Shown: positions 1 through 7,018, numbered from the stretch's first letter. The stretch: DNA of 24,198 nucleotides from an uncultured Oscillospiraceae bacterium (GCA_900553955.1 USFO01000012.1:1-24198); one strand, 5' to 3'. Translations and numbers: made by a program. Notes: generated from the sequence alone by a model not told the origin.

Positions 1-1050
1 GAAATCTGTCAGCTGGGTCTTGGCTTCAAACACCCAGGTATGGTCATTCAGTACGGCATACGTACGCTCTTCATCATCATATTCGTCATGAATTTCGCCC
101 ACAATTTCCTCGATAATATCCTCCATGGTGACAATGCCGTAGGTTCCGCCGTATTCGTCGCTCACCACCGCCATGTGGCATTTTTCGTGCTGCAAAAGCT
201 TTAGCAGCGAACCGATTTTTATGGTCTGCGGAACGAAAATGGGCTTTTTCATAATATCGTGAATATTGATTTTAGGATTGTTTATTTCACGGTAAAAATC
301 ATTCTGGTGGATTATACCGATTATGCCGTCGACGGTTTCTTCGTAAACGGGAAGACGGGAATATCCGCTTTCCGCAAAAGTGGAGGAGATTTCCTCCTTG
401 GAGGCGTCAACGGGAATTGCAACCACATCCACGCGGGGAGTCGCAATATCCGCGGCATCGTTTTCGTTGAGCTCCATGGCGTTCTTGATAAGCTCACTTT
501 CCTGTTCGCCTATGCCGCCGCTGTGCTCAACCTCCTCCACGAGGGAAAGCAGCTCCTCCTCGGTGAGGGTTCTGTCGTCCTTGCTTTTGAACATCTTTGA
601 AACGAGCTTTTTCCACTGTGCAAACAGCCAGTTCACCGGAGTGAGAATTATTCTGATGAAATTGATTATGGGAGCGGAAAAGGAAGCGAAGCTTTCCGGA
701 GATTCCTTTGCAAGGCTCTTCGGCGTAATTTCGCCGAAGATGAGAACGGTTATCGTAATGACTGCGGTGGAAACCGTGGCGCCGCCGGAGCCGATGAGCT
801 CTACGAACCAAACGGTGGCGATGGAGGAAAGCCCGATATTAACTATGTTGTTCCCCACAAGAATGGTGGAAAGCAGCGTGTCGTAATCGTCGAGCAGCTT
901 CAAAATAAGCGCGGATTTTTTGTTGCCCTGCTCTGCGGAAATTTTTATTTTTGTAAGGCTCAGGCTGCTGAAGGCGGTTTCCGTTGCGGAGAAAAATGCC
1001 GACATTGTAACCAGAATCAACATTACTATAATTGTTGTCGTGTTGTCCAT
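1..1050 (-). CDS. CorC/HlyC (CNNM-type) membrane ion transporter with CBS domains, 3' part outside the window
   Basis: 350 residues are readable from the ATG at 1048-1050 to the left edge, where the frame is still open, so the C-terminus is missing. The order fits the family: a DUF21/CNNM membrane domain in the first ~150 residues (start MDNTTTIIVMLILVTMSAFF, then segments containing GNNIVNIGLSS and FGEITPKSLAKE), a basic linker, then a CBS pair (KNAMELNEND, ATPRVDVVAIPVDAS, ESGYSRLPVY, MAVVSDEYGGTYGIVTMEDIIEEIVGEIHDEYD). The missing end would be the CorC_HlyC domain. Known members move or export Mg2+ (CorC, MpfA, CNNM); some are annotated as hemolysins without proof. The ribosome site (AAGGGTGA) is unusually far from the ATG, about 13 nt. 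A promoter, leader peptide and terminator lie upstream (1090-1240), suggesting attenuation control. Confidence 0.93.
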   Translation of the reverse strand, partial: MDNTTTIIVMLILVTMSAFFSATETAFSSLSLTKIKISAEQGNKKSALILKLLDDYDTLLSTILVGNNIVNIGLSSIATVWFVELIGSGGATVSTAVITITVLIFGEITPKSLAKESPESFASFSAPIINFIRIILTPVNWLFAQWKKLVSKMFKSKDDRTLTEEELLSLVEEVEHSGGIGEQESELIKNAMELNENDAADIATPRVDVVAIPVDASKEEISSTFAESGYSRLPVYEETVDGIIGIIHQNDFYREINNPKINIHDIMKKPIFVPQTIKIGSLLKLLQHEKCHMAVVSDEYGGTYGIVTMEDIIEEIVGEIHDEYDDEERTYAVLNDHTWVFEAKTQLTDF

Positions 1051-1089
1051 AAGACTAAAAAATTCACCCTTTTTTATTAAAATAAGCGC

Positions 1090-1132
1090 AAAAAAGCACA
1101 GCCCGAAGGCGAAACCTCGCCCAGGCTATGCT
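1090..1132 (-). terminator. Intrinsic terminator or attenuator between leader peptide and corC-like gene
   Basis: On the minus strand AGCATAGCC pairs with GGCTGTGCT (one G-T pair), enclosing an inner stem GGCGA/TCGCC with loop GGTT, and is followed directly by six T residues. It lies about 40 nt upstream of the corC-like start and downstream of a strong promoter and short ORF, so it probably acts as an attenuator in the leader transcript. It would also stop readthrough from mnmA. Confidence 0.8.
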
Positions 1133-1176
1133 CTGTTAAGCTCTATATACATACATCGTATGTCTGCGTCGTCCAT
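1126..1176 (-). CDS. Putative 16-residue leader peptide of the corC-like gene
   Basis: The ATG at 1174-1176 starts MDDADIRCMYIELNRA, ending in TAG at 1126-1128. A ribosome site GAAAGG lies 8 nt upstream, and a consensus promoter lies a further ~30 nt upstream. The stop codon falls inside the 5' arm of the terminator hairpin at 1095-1132, so a ribosome finishing the peptide would cover that arm. Codons 5-10 also lie in a small potential hairpin (ACATAC-GAT-GTATGT, 1149-1163) that could act as a pause site. Three of the first five residues are Asp. The position, size, ribosome site and overlap with the terminator are seen directly; translation and a regulatory role are inference. Confidence 0.6.
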   Translation of the reverse strand: MDDADIRCMYIELNRA

Positions 1177-1211
1177 TTTTAGAACCTTTCGTTAAGTATT
1201 ACAATGCGAAA

Positions 1212-1240
1212 ATTATACAACATTTTGTCGTGCTTGTCAA
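1212..1240 (-). promoter_or_regulatory. Consensus sigma-A promoter for the leader peptide and corC-like gene
   Basis: On the minus strand, TTGACA (1235-1240), a 17-nt spacer and TATAAT (1212-1217) match the consensus in all 12 positions. The -35 box touches the mnmA stop codon (1241-1243). The predicted start is near 1205, giving a leader of about 115 nt to the terminator. Confidence 0.85.
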
Positions 1241-2257
1241 TCACACGATTATTCCGCCGCCGACAAGCTTTTCGCCGTCGTAGATAACCGCGGACTGTCC
1301 CGGTGCTGCGGCGCGCTGAGGCTCGTCAAAGGTGATGAGCACTCTGTCCGGGTTGCCGAAGGTGAATGCCGTTGCGGGAGCGGCGGCCTGTGCGTAGCGG
1401 ATTTTGCACATAACGCGAACAGGCATATCCGGAGCGCCGTTTATCCAGCTAAATTCCCTTGCCATAACCCGCTTTGAAAAAAGCTCCTCGTTTTTCACAA
1501 GCACGATTTCGTTCTTTTCGGCGTCTATTTTGCCGACGAAAAGCGGCGCGGGCAGGGAAAGGCCAAGTCCCTTTCTTTGCCCGACGGTGTAGTGGTAAAT
1601 GCCCTTGTGCTCACCGAGGCATTTGCCGGCTGCGTCAACGAATTTACCACGGGGCATTTCGCCTATATGCCGGCAGAGATAGCTGCCTGTGTCGCCGTCG
1701 GGAATGAAGCATATATCCTGCGAATCCGGCTTTTCCGCCACGGGAATACCTGCCTTGCGGGCAATTTCGCGGATTTCGTCCTTGCTCATATCGGCAAGCG
1801 GGAAGCGGATATGCGGTATCATATCCTTTTGGATATTATACATCACATAGCTTTGATCTTTAGCATGATTTTGCGCGCGGAAAATATTCTTTCCGTCGGT
1901 TTTGGCATAGTGTCCGGTGGAAATAAAATCATATCCAAGCTCCTGCGCCTTTTCGAGGAACGCCGGAAATTTGATGAACTTGTTGCAGCGAACGCAGGGG
2001 TTCGGAGTTCTGCCCGCCCTGTATTCCTCCTCGAAATTATCAAGCACTTTTTCCTTGAAAATTTCGCGGAAATCGAAAATATAGTGCGGTATTCCGAGGT
2101 AATCCGCCACCGCCTTTGCATCGGCGGCGCCGTCCCAAGCATCCTCCATGCGGAAGGTTGCTCCGGCTACCTCGTAGCCCTGTTCTTTCAGCAAATAGGC
2201 GGCAACGGCGCTGTCCACGCCGCCGGAAAGTCCCACCATGATTTTCCCAATGCTCAT
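1241..2257 (-). CDS. mnmA: tRNA-specific 2-thiouridylase MnmA
   Basis: This cytoplasmic ATP-dependent enzyme adds sulfur to U34 of tRNAs for Glu, Gln and Lys. The 338-residue product has the PP-loop SGGVDSAVAA (11-20), the catalytic cysteine in TPNPCVRCN (Cys88), the persulfide cysteine in DSQDICFIPDG (Cys183), and the family stretch GQRKGLGLS. It is slightly shorter than the usual ~355-370 because the stretch after the first strand (around MEDAWDGAADAK) is compact. The ATG overlaps the stop of the upstream miniprotein (ATGA) and has no clear ribosome site of its own, which points to translational coupling. It is the last gene of the lepB-miniprotein-mnmA operon. Confidence 0.96.
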   Translation of the reverse strand: MSIGKIMVGLSGGVDSAVAAYLLKEQGYEVAGATFRMEDAWDGAADAKAVADYLGIPHYIFDFREIFKEKVLDNFEEEYRAGRTPNPCVRCNKFIKFPAFLEKAQELGYDFISTGHYAKTDGKNIFRAQNHAKDQSYVMYNIQKDMIPHIRFPLADMSKDEIREIARKAGIPVAEKPDSQDICFIPDGDTGSYLCRHIGEMPRGKFVDAAGKCLGEHKGIYHYTVGQRKGLGLSLPAPLFVGKIDAEKNEIVLVKNEELFSKRVMAREFSWINGAPDMPVRVMCKIRYAQAAAPATAFTFGNPDRVLITFDEPQRAAAPGQSAVIYDGEKLVGGGIIV

Positions 2258-2352
2258 GCGAACATATAAATCAGAGCGTATGCAACGGAGGGTATCACCA
2301 TTGCGAGTATAAGCACGATTATAAGCACTCTCATAAAGAATTTGTTTTTCAT
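2254..2352 (-). CDS. 32-residue single-pass membrane miniprotein, Prli42/DUF4044-like candidate
   Basis: The ATG at 2350-2352 follows a good ribosome site (GTGAGGAT) and opens a 32-codon frame. It starts MKNKFFMRVLIIVLILAMV, with a short basic N-terminus followed by one hydrophobic segment to the end. The stop overlaps the mnmA start by 4 nt and lepB ends 20 nt upstream, so it sits inside an operon and is likely translated. The pattern of basic start, Arg at 8, and an I/V/L segment with LAM resembles the Firmicute miniprotein Prli42 (DUF4044), which tethers the stressosome to the membrane in Listeria. That resemblance is from memory of the family and over a very short length; it could instead be an unrelated small membrane protein. 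Confidence 0.6.
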   Translation of the reverse strand: MKNKFFMRVLIIVLILAMVIPSVAYALIYMFA

Positions 2353-2372
2353 TTTATCCTCACTGTAAAAAA

Positions 2373-2987
2373 TTATTTAACCGCACCGATTGAATTAAAT
2401 GGGAAGAAGATGAACCTCGCCTTGCCCTTGACATTCTCCTTGTTAATGTACGGATTATCCCAGTATCTTGCGTCCCAAGAGCCGCCGCGGTTATCTCCGC
2501 AGAAGAAATAGCAATCCTCCGGAACGGTAAAGGTTCCCTCAAAGTCGGAGAAGCTGCTCACATACGGTTCCTCGTAAAGCTCGCCGTTTATATAGACATC
2601 GCCGGTTCCGTCGAACTCAACCGTGTCGCCGGGCAGACCTATGCAGCGCTTGAACAGAGTAAGCTTAAGCTCGTCATTATAGAACACCACAACGTCGCCG
2701 CGTTTTATATTGTCTTTATTAAAGCAGCGGGTGGTGAAGACCTCCGCTCCCGCGGGAACTGTGGTTTCCATGGAGCCTGTGGGTACCCGCGCCACAAAGC
2801 AGAAGCATTCAAATATGAGGACGGGAATTACGCAGAAAAAGAACAGCGTTTTCGCCCAGTCAAAAAGCTCCGCTTTGAATTTCTTCCTTTTCCTTGCGGC
2901 TTTTTCCTCAGGGGTTTCCTCTTTTTTTTCTTCGGGTGCTTCGCCGGGAATATCCACCGTGAATGAAATGTTGTTTTCGTCTTCCAA
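2373..2987 (-). CDS. lepB: Signal peptidase I
   Basis: This membrane-anchored serine protease cleaves signal peptides from exported proteins. The 204-residue product has a charged cytoplasmic tail (residues 1-40, rich in Glu and Lys), one transmembrane segment (about 44-66), the catalytic serine in VPTGSMETT (Ser72), the catalytic lysine in LFKRCIGLPGD (Lys113), and a box E variant GDNRGGSWDARYW. Several Firmicute members have a similarly long N-terminal tail. The start is TTG at 2985-2987 with GGAGG 8 nt upstream; no ATG is better placed. A promoter at 3055-3083 gives a 5' leader of about 60 nt with a small CGCCG-TCT-CGGCG hairpin. It is first in the operon with the miniprotein and mnmA. Confidence 0.95.
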   Translation of the reverse strand: MEDENNISFTVDIPGEAPEEKKEETPEEKAARKRKKFKAELFDWAKTLFFFCVIPVLIFECFCFVARVPTGSMETTVPAGAEVFTTRCFNKDNIKRGDVVVFYNDELKLTLFKRCIGLPGDTVEFDGTGDVYINGELYEEPYVSSFSDFEGTFTVPEDCYFFCGDNRGGSWDARYWDNPYINKENVKGKARFIFFPFNSIGAVK

Positions 2988-3054
2988 AAGAATTTCCTCC
3001 GTAAATATATAGTTGCCGCCGAGACGGCGTTTGTGGTATCACAATAATTAAATA

Positions 3055-3083
3055 ATTATATCAGTCTTTTCGGAAATTATCAA
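3055..3083 (-). promoter_or_regulatory. Promoter for the lepB operon
   Basis: On the minus strand, TTGATA (3078-3083), a 17-nt spacer and TATAAT (3055-3060). The predicted start near 3048 is about 60 nt upstream of the lepB TTG. Confidence 0.65.
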
Positions 3084-3100
3084 TAAATATAATGTTAATT

Positions 3101-3128
3101 TTGCGATTTGGCGGAACAATAATATAAA
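3101..3128 (+). promoter_or_regulatory. Promoter for the DUF421-DUF4363 operon
   Basis: TTGCGA (3101-3106), a 16-nt spacer and TATAAA (3123-3128), ending 27 nt before the TTG start of the DUF421 gene. It is divergent from the lepB promoter in the same intergenic region. Confidence 0.5.
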
Positions 3129-3155
3129 ATCGCCGTTTGTGAGGGAGAGTTTGTC

Positions 3156-3839
3156 TTGTTTATAGTATTTTTCAGAACGCTTATTATCTATGTAATCATA
3201 ATCGTTTGTCTGCGCATAATGGGCAAGCGCCAGCTCGGCGAGCTTCAGCCGTCGGAGTTCGTAATAGCTATACTTATTTCAAACATTGCCACTCTTTCCA
3301 TCGAAGATACCGATATTCCGCTGCTCGGAGCGGTGGTTCCGATTATAACTTTGATGAGCTCGGAGGTAATTTTGTCGTATATCACGCTGAAAAGCGGCAA
3401 GGCACAGATTATGGTGACGGGCAATCCGGTGCCGGTCATACGAAACGGCAGTATTGACCAGAAAAGTATGCGCGACCTTCGATTTTCCATTGAGGATTTG
3501 ATGAGCCAGCTTCGCATAAACGGAATTTTCGACGTGCAGGAGGTGGCTTGGGCGATAGTGGAAACCAACGGCAAGCTTACGGTTTATCCGAAGTTCAAGG
3601 CGAGGCCGCTTACCCCGGAAGCGCTTGTTTCTCCGGAAACGCAGCAGTGTGATACACCGCCCATGGTGCTCATAAGCGACGGCACGGTTAAACCCGCCGT
3701 GCTTGAAGCCTGCAATCTTACGGCAAAGTGGCTCTCCGGCGTGCTTTCGGAAAACGCACTCACAGAAAAGGAAATTTTTCTTATGACCTGCGACCCCACG
3801 GCGAAATACTACATTGTGAAAAAGGAGGACGCCCGATGA
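3156..3839 (+). CDS. DUF421 (YetF-like) membrane protein
   Basis: The 227-residue product has three hydrophobic segments near the N-terminus (about 1-20, 35-55 and 58-78), with the family signature RIMGKRQLGELQPSEFVIAI between the first two. A soluble region follows (about 85-220) containing LRFSIEDLMSQLR, which typifies the tandem small domains of this family. The family is widespread in Bacilli and Clostridia with several paralogues per genome, some linked to spore function, but the biochemical role is unknown. The start is TTG at 3156-3158 after GAGGGAGAG; the second codon gives MFIVFFRT. The stop overlaps the next ATG (ATGA), so the two proteins are co-translated and probably work together at the membrane. 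Confidence 0.9.
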   Translation: MFIVFFRTLIIYVIIIVCLRIMGKRQLGELQPSEFVIAILISNIATLSIEDTDIPLLGAVVPIITLMSSEVILSYITLKSGKAQIMVTGNPVPVIRNGSIDQKSMRDLRFSIEDLMSQLRINGIFDVQEVAWAIVETNGKLTVYPKFKARPLTPEALVSPETQQCDTPPMVLISDGTVKPAVLEACNLTAKWLSGVLSENALTEKEIFLMTCDPTAKYYIVKKEDAR

Positions 3840-4216
3840 AAAGAATGTGGCTTGCACTGGGATTGATTGCCGCGGTGGTGGGAATAAGCTCCGGTGCACT
3901 TATTCTGCTGACAAGGATAAAAAGCGATTTTGACGCGCGCTTTGATGAACTCTGCGCGCTTGTGGAAAGTGGAGATAGCGCCGCTGCGGCGGCAGAGGCA
4001 AAGGAATTGACAGACTACTGGATGGATAAGCACCACACCCTATGCCGTATTGTGCGCCACGCTCAGCTTGACCAAATCACCCTTGCCGTTGCGCGGTTTG
4101 AGCCTCTTGCGCTTTATGGCGAGCGCGGCGAGCTTGCCGCGGAGATAACCCGCTGCAAGCTACTGCTTGAAGATATCTGGGATTCGGAGCTTCCAACTTT
4201 TACGAATATTTTCTGA
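3836..4216 (+). CDS. DUF4363 family membrane-anchored protein
   Basis: The 126-residue product starts MKRMWLALGLIAAVVGISSG, one N-terminal membrane segment (about 5-26). An alpha-helical region follows, with a Trp and a basic stretch (TDYWMDKHHTLCRIVRH) and an acidic helix, the pattern of DUF4363 proteins. These are commonly found next to DUF421 genes in Clostridia. I chose the ATG at 3836 because AAAGGAGG lies 7 nt upstream and it overlaps the DUF421 stop; an earlier in-frame ATG at 3728 lies inside the DUF421 gene. The function is unknown, but linkage suggests a partner of the DUF421 protein on the outer face of the membrane. A terminator follows within 5 nt. Confidence 0.85.
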   Translation: MKRMWLALGLIAAVVGISSGALILLTRIKSDFDARFDELCALVESGDSAAAAAEAKELTDYWMDKHHTLCRIVRHAQLDQITLAVARFEPLALYGERGELAAEITRCKLLLEDIWDSELPTFTNIF

Positions 4217-4220
4217 TAGA

Positions 4221-4256
4221 ATCAAAAAGTCCGGCTGTGCCGGACTTTTTGATTTT
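4221..4256. terminator. Bidirectional intrinsic terminator
   Basis: ATCAAAAAGTCCGGC pairs with GCCGGACTTTTTGAT around loop TGT. A-rich and T-rich flanks on both sides make it usable from either strand. It lies between the convergent DUF4363 gene (plus) and the membrane protein gene ending at 4256 (minus). Confidence 0.9.
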
Positions 4257-4768
4257 TATTCCACAACAATAAGCTTGATTTTCATTCCCGTTGCGCCAAG
4301 GCTTGCCTCGGTACTGGGATCGAACGCTTCAAAAGTAACATCCGCGTCGTATTCACCCACCGGGGGCAGCTTGCTGAGCATATCCTCGTTAATATGCTGA
4401 TTGGGCTTTATGTAATCCGTTTCGTAAATGGTTTCGCCGGAAATTGCGATTTTTACTTTCATAAGGCAGCTGTTTTTGCCGGAATTCTCGATTTTGAAAT
4501 CGCCCTTACCATCGCTGCCAACGGTGATTTCTTCTGCGATTTTGTAGGAAAGCGTTCCGGCAGGGTTCTTTTCACCGGAATACCAGCTTCCGTCCAGCAT
4601 ACCGTTTATGGCGGCGCTGTCGGACTTAATCCAGCTGTATTCCTCCTCGTGAGTCTGTTTTGTTCCGCCAAGGAACACCGCGACGGCGACCGCCGCAGCG
4701 ACTATCACAACAAAAATTATGGTGGCGACAAGCGCCGCCGTATTGTTTTCTTTACTTCTGTAACTCAA
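4256..4768 (-). CDS. Hypothetical single-pass membrane protein with an exported domain
   Basis: I do not recognise this 170-residue protein. It has a short polar N-terminus (SYRSKENN), one strong membrane segment (about 11-34, Ala/Val/Ile-rich), and about 135 residues likely outside the cell. The middle part has strand-like alternation (GTLSYKIAEEITVGSDGKGDFKIEN, CLMKVKIAISGETIYETDYI), suggesting a beta-sandwich; that is inference. I chose TTG at 4766-4768 because GGAGAGG lies 9 nt upstream. The ATG at 4862-4864 opens a longer frame but lies upstream of the promoter at 4805-4833 and has no ribosome site. The gene has its own promoter and shares a terminator, so it stands alone. Confidence 0.75.
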   Translation of the reverse strand: MSYRSKENNTAALVATIIFVVIVAAAVAVAVFLGGTKQTHEEEYSWIKSDSAAINGMLDGSWYSGEKNPAGTLSYKIAEEITVGSDGKGDFKIENSGKNSCLMKVKIAISGETIYETDYIKPNQHINEDMLSKLPPVGEYDADVTFEAFDPSTEASLGATGMKIKLIVVE

Positions 4769-4804
4769 AGCACAAATTCCTCTCCGCAAAATATTCTGTA
4801 TGCT

Positions 4805-4833
4805 ATTATAACAAATTTTCGGGGAATTTTCAA
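4805..4833 (-). promoter_or_regulatory. Promoter for the hypothetical membrane protein
   Basis: On the minus strand, TTGAAA (4828-4833), a 17-nt spacer and TATAAT (4805-4810). The predicted start near 4798 leaves about 30 nt to the TTG start codon. Confidence 0.75.
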
Positions 4834-5031
4834 GTGGGGATTGCACGGTAATACGGCAAAGCACGGCTTAAAAGCTCTTGCCTGCGAATATTTATGTTTT
4901 GAGCATATTCAACAATAAATTCGTATAAAATTTTCAATAATTATGACTGCTGCAATTTTGCGGATTTTACCATTATACTTTTATAGCTATTTTGCACAGA
5001 AAATATACTCGCTTTTTGTATCTATTACATA
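4834..5031. other. AT-rich intergenic stretch between divergent promoters
   Basis: The gene-free region 4769-5091 holds the two divergent promoters at 4805-4833 and 5032-5060. Between them is AT-rich sequence in which I see no ORF with a ribosome site, no convincing hairpin and no repeat. Confidence 0.5.
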
Positions 5032-5060
5032 TTGAATATGTCGCGGCGCTGTGGTAAAAT
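5032..5060 (+). promoter_or_regulatory. Promoter for the phosphofructokinase gene
   Basis: TTGAAT (5032-5037), a 17-nt spacer and TAAAAT (5055-5060), predicting a start near 5067 and a short leader of about 25 nt. This puts the in-frame upstream ATG at 5038 inside the promoter and supports the start at 5092. Confidence 0.65.
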
Positions 5061-5091
5061 TATACTATACATAAGAAAGGGGAAAACATTT

Positions 5092-6339
5092 ATGACCGAA
5101 CTCAAAGGAGCATGCCTTATCGGGCAATCCGGCGGCCCCACTGCCGTAATCAACGCAAGCGCTTACGGCGTTATCAAAACTGCCATGGAGCAGGAATGCA
5201 TCACCCATGTTTACGCTGCGCAGCACGGAATCCGCGGCGTTTTGGACGATGATATAATTGATATGGAAAAAGAAGATCCTGAAATGCTCGAGCTTATGAT
5301 GAGCACCCCCGCTTCCCTTATCCGCAGCTGTCGTTATAAGCTTAAACCATATACCGAGGACGACACCGACTACAAACGCATTCTTGAGGTGTTCAAAAAG
5401 TACGACATCCGCTATTTCTTCTATAACGGCGGCAACGACAGCATGGATACCTGCAACAAAATCTCCGAATACCTCTCCATGCAGGGCTACGAATGCCGCG
5501 TAATCGGTATTCCGAAAACCATAGATAACGACCTTATGGACACCGACCACTGCCCCGGCTATGGCTCCTCCGCAAAATACATAGCAACCTCCGTTTCCGA
5601 GGTTATCAAGGACGTCCATGTTTACGACAAGGAAGCCATTGTCATCATAGAGGTTATGGGTCGCCACGCAGGCTGGCTTGCGGGCGCCGCCTGCCTTGCA
5701 AAGCTCAACTGTCAGGGACCTATGTTCATCTACCTGCCTGAAATAGACTTCGACATGGAGCAGTTCTTCATCGACCTTGACGAATGCCGCAAAAAGCACA
5801 AACGCATTGTTATTGTTATGTCCGAGGGCATAAAGGACAAAACCGGAATGTTCATCAGCGAATACGGAATCAACGACACCAATGTTAAGGACTCCTTCGG
5901 CCATGTTCAGCTCGGTGGGCTTGCCGCTACCATGGCGAACATTATCCGCAACCGCACCGGAGCAAAGGTTCGCGGAATAGAGCTTTCTCTGCTTCAGCGC
6001 TGCGCCGCACACTGCGCCTCCAAAACCGACCGTGACGAAGCGTTCATGGCAGGCAAAACCGCAGTGGAGGCCGCCGTCGCCGGAGAAAGCGGCAAGATGG
6101 TCGCTTTCCGCCGTGAGAATGAAAACGGCTATAAATGCGTCACCGAGCTTGTTCCTCTTTCCGAGGTTGCCAACGCCGAAAAGCGCGTTCCGCGGGAATG
6201 GATAAACGAAGCGGGCAACAATGTCAACGAAAAATTCGTGGAATATGTCCTGCCGCTCATTCAGGGACAGGTTGAGCAGACCTTTGAAAACGGTATGCCT
6301 AAGTATGCCCACCTCAAGCGCATTAAAGCGGAAGTTTAA
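5092..6339 (+). CDS. pfp: Pyrophosphate-dependent 6-phosphofructokinase
   Basis: This enzyme phosphorylates fructose 6-phosphate to fructose 1,6-bisphosphate in glycolysis. The 415-residue product has the N-terminal IGQSGGPTAVINAS, the phosphate-donor region YNGGNDSMDT (111-120), the catalytic PKTIDND (141-147) and MGRHAGWLA. Two positions separate the PPi from the ATP type: an Asp in the GGxD position (Asp116) and a Lys before TIDND (Lys142). Both favour PPi, which would make the step reversible. Asn115 stands where many members have Asp. The ATG at 5092 follows AAAGGGG by 9 nt. It is a single-gene unit with its own promoter and terminator. Donor specificity is inferred from residues only. 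Confidence 0.93.
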   Translation: MTELKGACLIGQSGGPTAVINASAYGVIKTAMEQECITHVYAAQHGIRGVLDDDIIDMEKEDPEMLELMMSTPASLIRSCRYKLKPYTEDDTDYKRILEVFKKYDIRYFFYNGGNDSMDTCNKISEYLSMQGYECRVIGIPKTIDNDLMDTDHCPGYGSSAKYIATSVSEVIKDVHVYDKEAIVIIEVMGRHAGWLAGAACLAKLNCQGPMFIYLPEIDFDMEQFFIDLDECRKKHKRIVIVMSEGIKDKTGMFISEYGINDTNVKDSFGHVQLGGLAATMANIIRNRTGAKVRGIELSLLQRCAAHCASKTDRDEAFMAGKTAVEAAVAGESGKMVAFRRENENGYKCVTELVPLSEVANAEKRVPREWINEAGNNVNEKFVEYVLPLIQGQVEQTFENGMPKYAHLKRIKAEV

Positions 6340-6354
6340 TTTTGCTTTTCACGA

Positions 6355-6389
6355 AAAAGCGCCCCTGCCGGACGGCAGGGGCGCTTTTG
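6355..6389 (+). terminator. Intrinsic terminator after phosphofructokinase
   Basis: AAAAGCGCCCCTGCC pairs with GGCAGGGGCGCTTTT around loop GGAC, with T residues following and A residues preceding. It can serve both strands, and the lipoprotein gene converges on it from 6409. Confidence 0.92.
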
Positions 6390-6408
6390 TTTCATCAATG
6401 ATATACAT

Positions 6409-6990
6409 TTATTGTTTTAGCGCCTGATTAATTTTCGCTATCTCGCTTTCGGAAAGCTCCGTGCGTATTTCGGAAGGCTGTAAGATGGTGCCGCCGTCAT
6501 AAGTTTCACTGTTTAGAATGCCGTTCGTCAAAAACCAAATTTGCTGTTCCACAGAATCATTTTTGTTCTGCCATGAATCATCCACCGTAAATTTATCATA
6601 AATTTTTCCGCTGTCATAATCCACTATGAGAAGAGTGCTGTCATAGACAACGCCGGCTTCGACCACCCACCAGCAATTTGCTTTGACTGCTAAGAGATGA
6701 ATTGGCGGTTTTGTCGGAGGAATGTTTGCCGAAATGTCAATGACTCGCGCAACAGAGAAATCATTTTCTTCGTTGCCATAGATTTCTTCGTAATTTGCCT
6801 TTCTCTCCAGATAGCCCTCACTTTGAATGTATTCATTCAAATGCTTAATCAAAAAATCGGAGACGGAGATTTCTTCCCCATCCTCGACAATATTGGAGAA
6901 TGGCTCGCTTTCGTTGCTTTTTTTATTGCAAGCAGTAAAGCTCGCCGTCAAAAGCAGCGAAAGCAGAAATATTGCTATGTACTTTTTCAT
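6409..6990 (-). CDS. Hypothetical lipoprotein
   Basis: The 193-residue product begins MKKYIAIFLLSLLLTASFTAC, a lipoprotein signal peptide with the lipidated cysteine at position 21. A polar, Asn/Ser/Glu-rich tether follows, then a globular part of about 150 residues with AVKANCWWVVEAGVVYDSTLLIVDYDSG. No known domain is recognisable. AAGGAG lies 9 nt upstream of the ATG. Its base composition is somewhat more AT-rich than its neighbours by eye. A weak promoter (TTGAAA, 15-nt spacer, TATAAT, 7019-7045) lies upstream. It stands alone between two terminators, so context gives no clue to function beyond attachment to the outer face of the membrane. Confidence 0.85.
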   Translation of the reverse strand: MKKYIAIFLLSLLLTASFTACNKKSNESEPFSNIVEDGEEISVSDFLIKHLNEYIQSEGYLERKANYEEIYGNEENDFSVARVIDISANIPPTKPPIHLLAVKANCWWVVEAGVVYDSTLLIVDYDSGKIYDKFTVDDSWQNKNDSVEQQIWFLTNGILNSETYDGGTILQPSEIRTELSESEIAKINQALKQ

Positions 6991-7018
6991 TTAATCATTC
7001 TCCTTTTTGTTCTAATCT

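Noticed and set aside
380..886. 168-codon Ser-rich frame on the plus strand
   Set aside because: It is antisense to the CorC-type transporter, whose membrane and CBS domains read cleanly on the minus strand.
3728..3835. N-terminal extension of the DUF4363 protein
   Set aside because: It would lie within the DUF421 gene in another frame; the ATG at 3836 has a perfect ribosome site and starts the membrane segment directly.
5065..6312. 415-codon open frame on the minus strand
   Set aside because: It is antisense to the phosphofructokinase gene, which has clear catalytic motifs, a promoter and a terminator on the plus strand.
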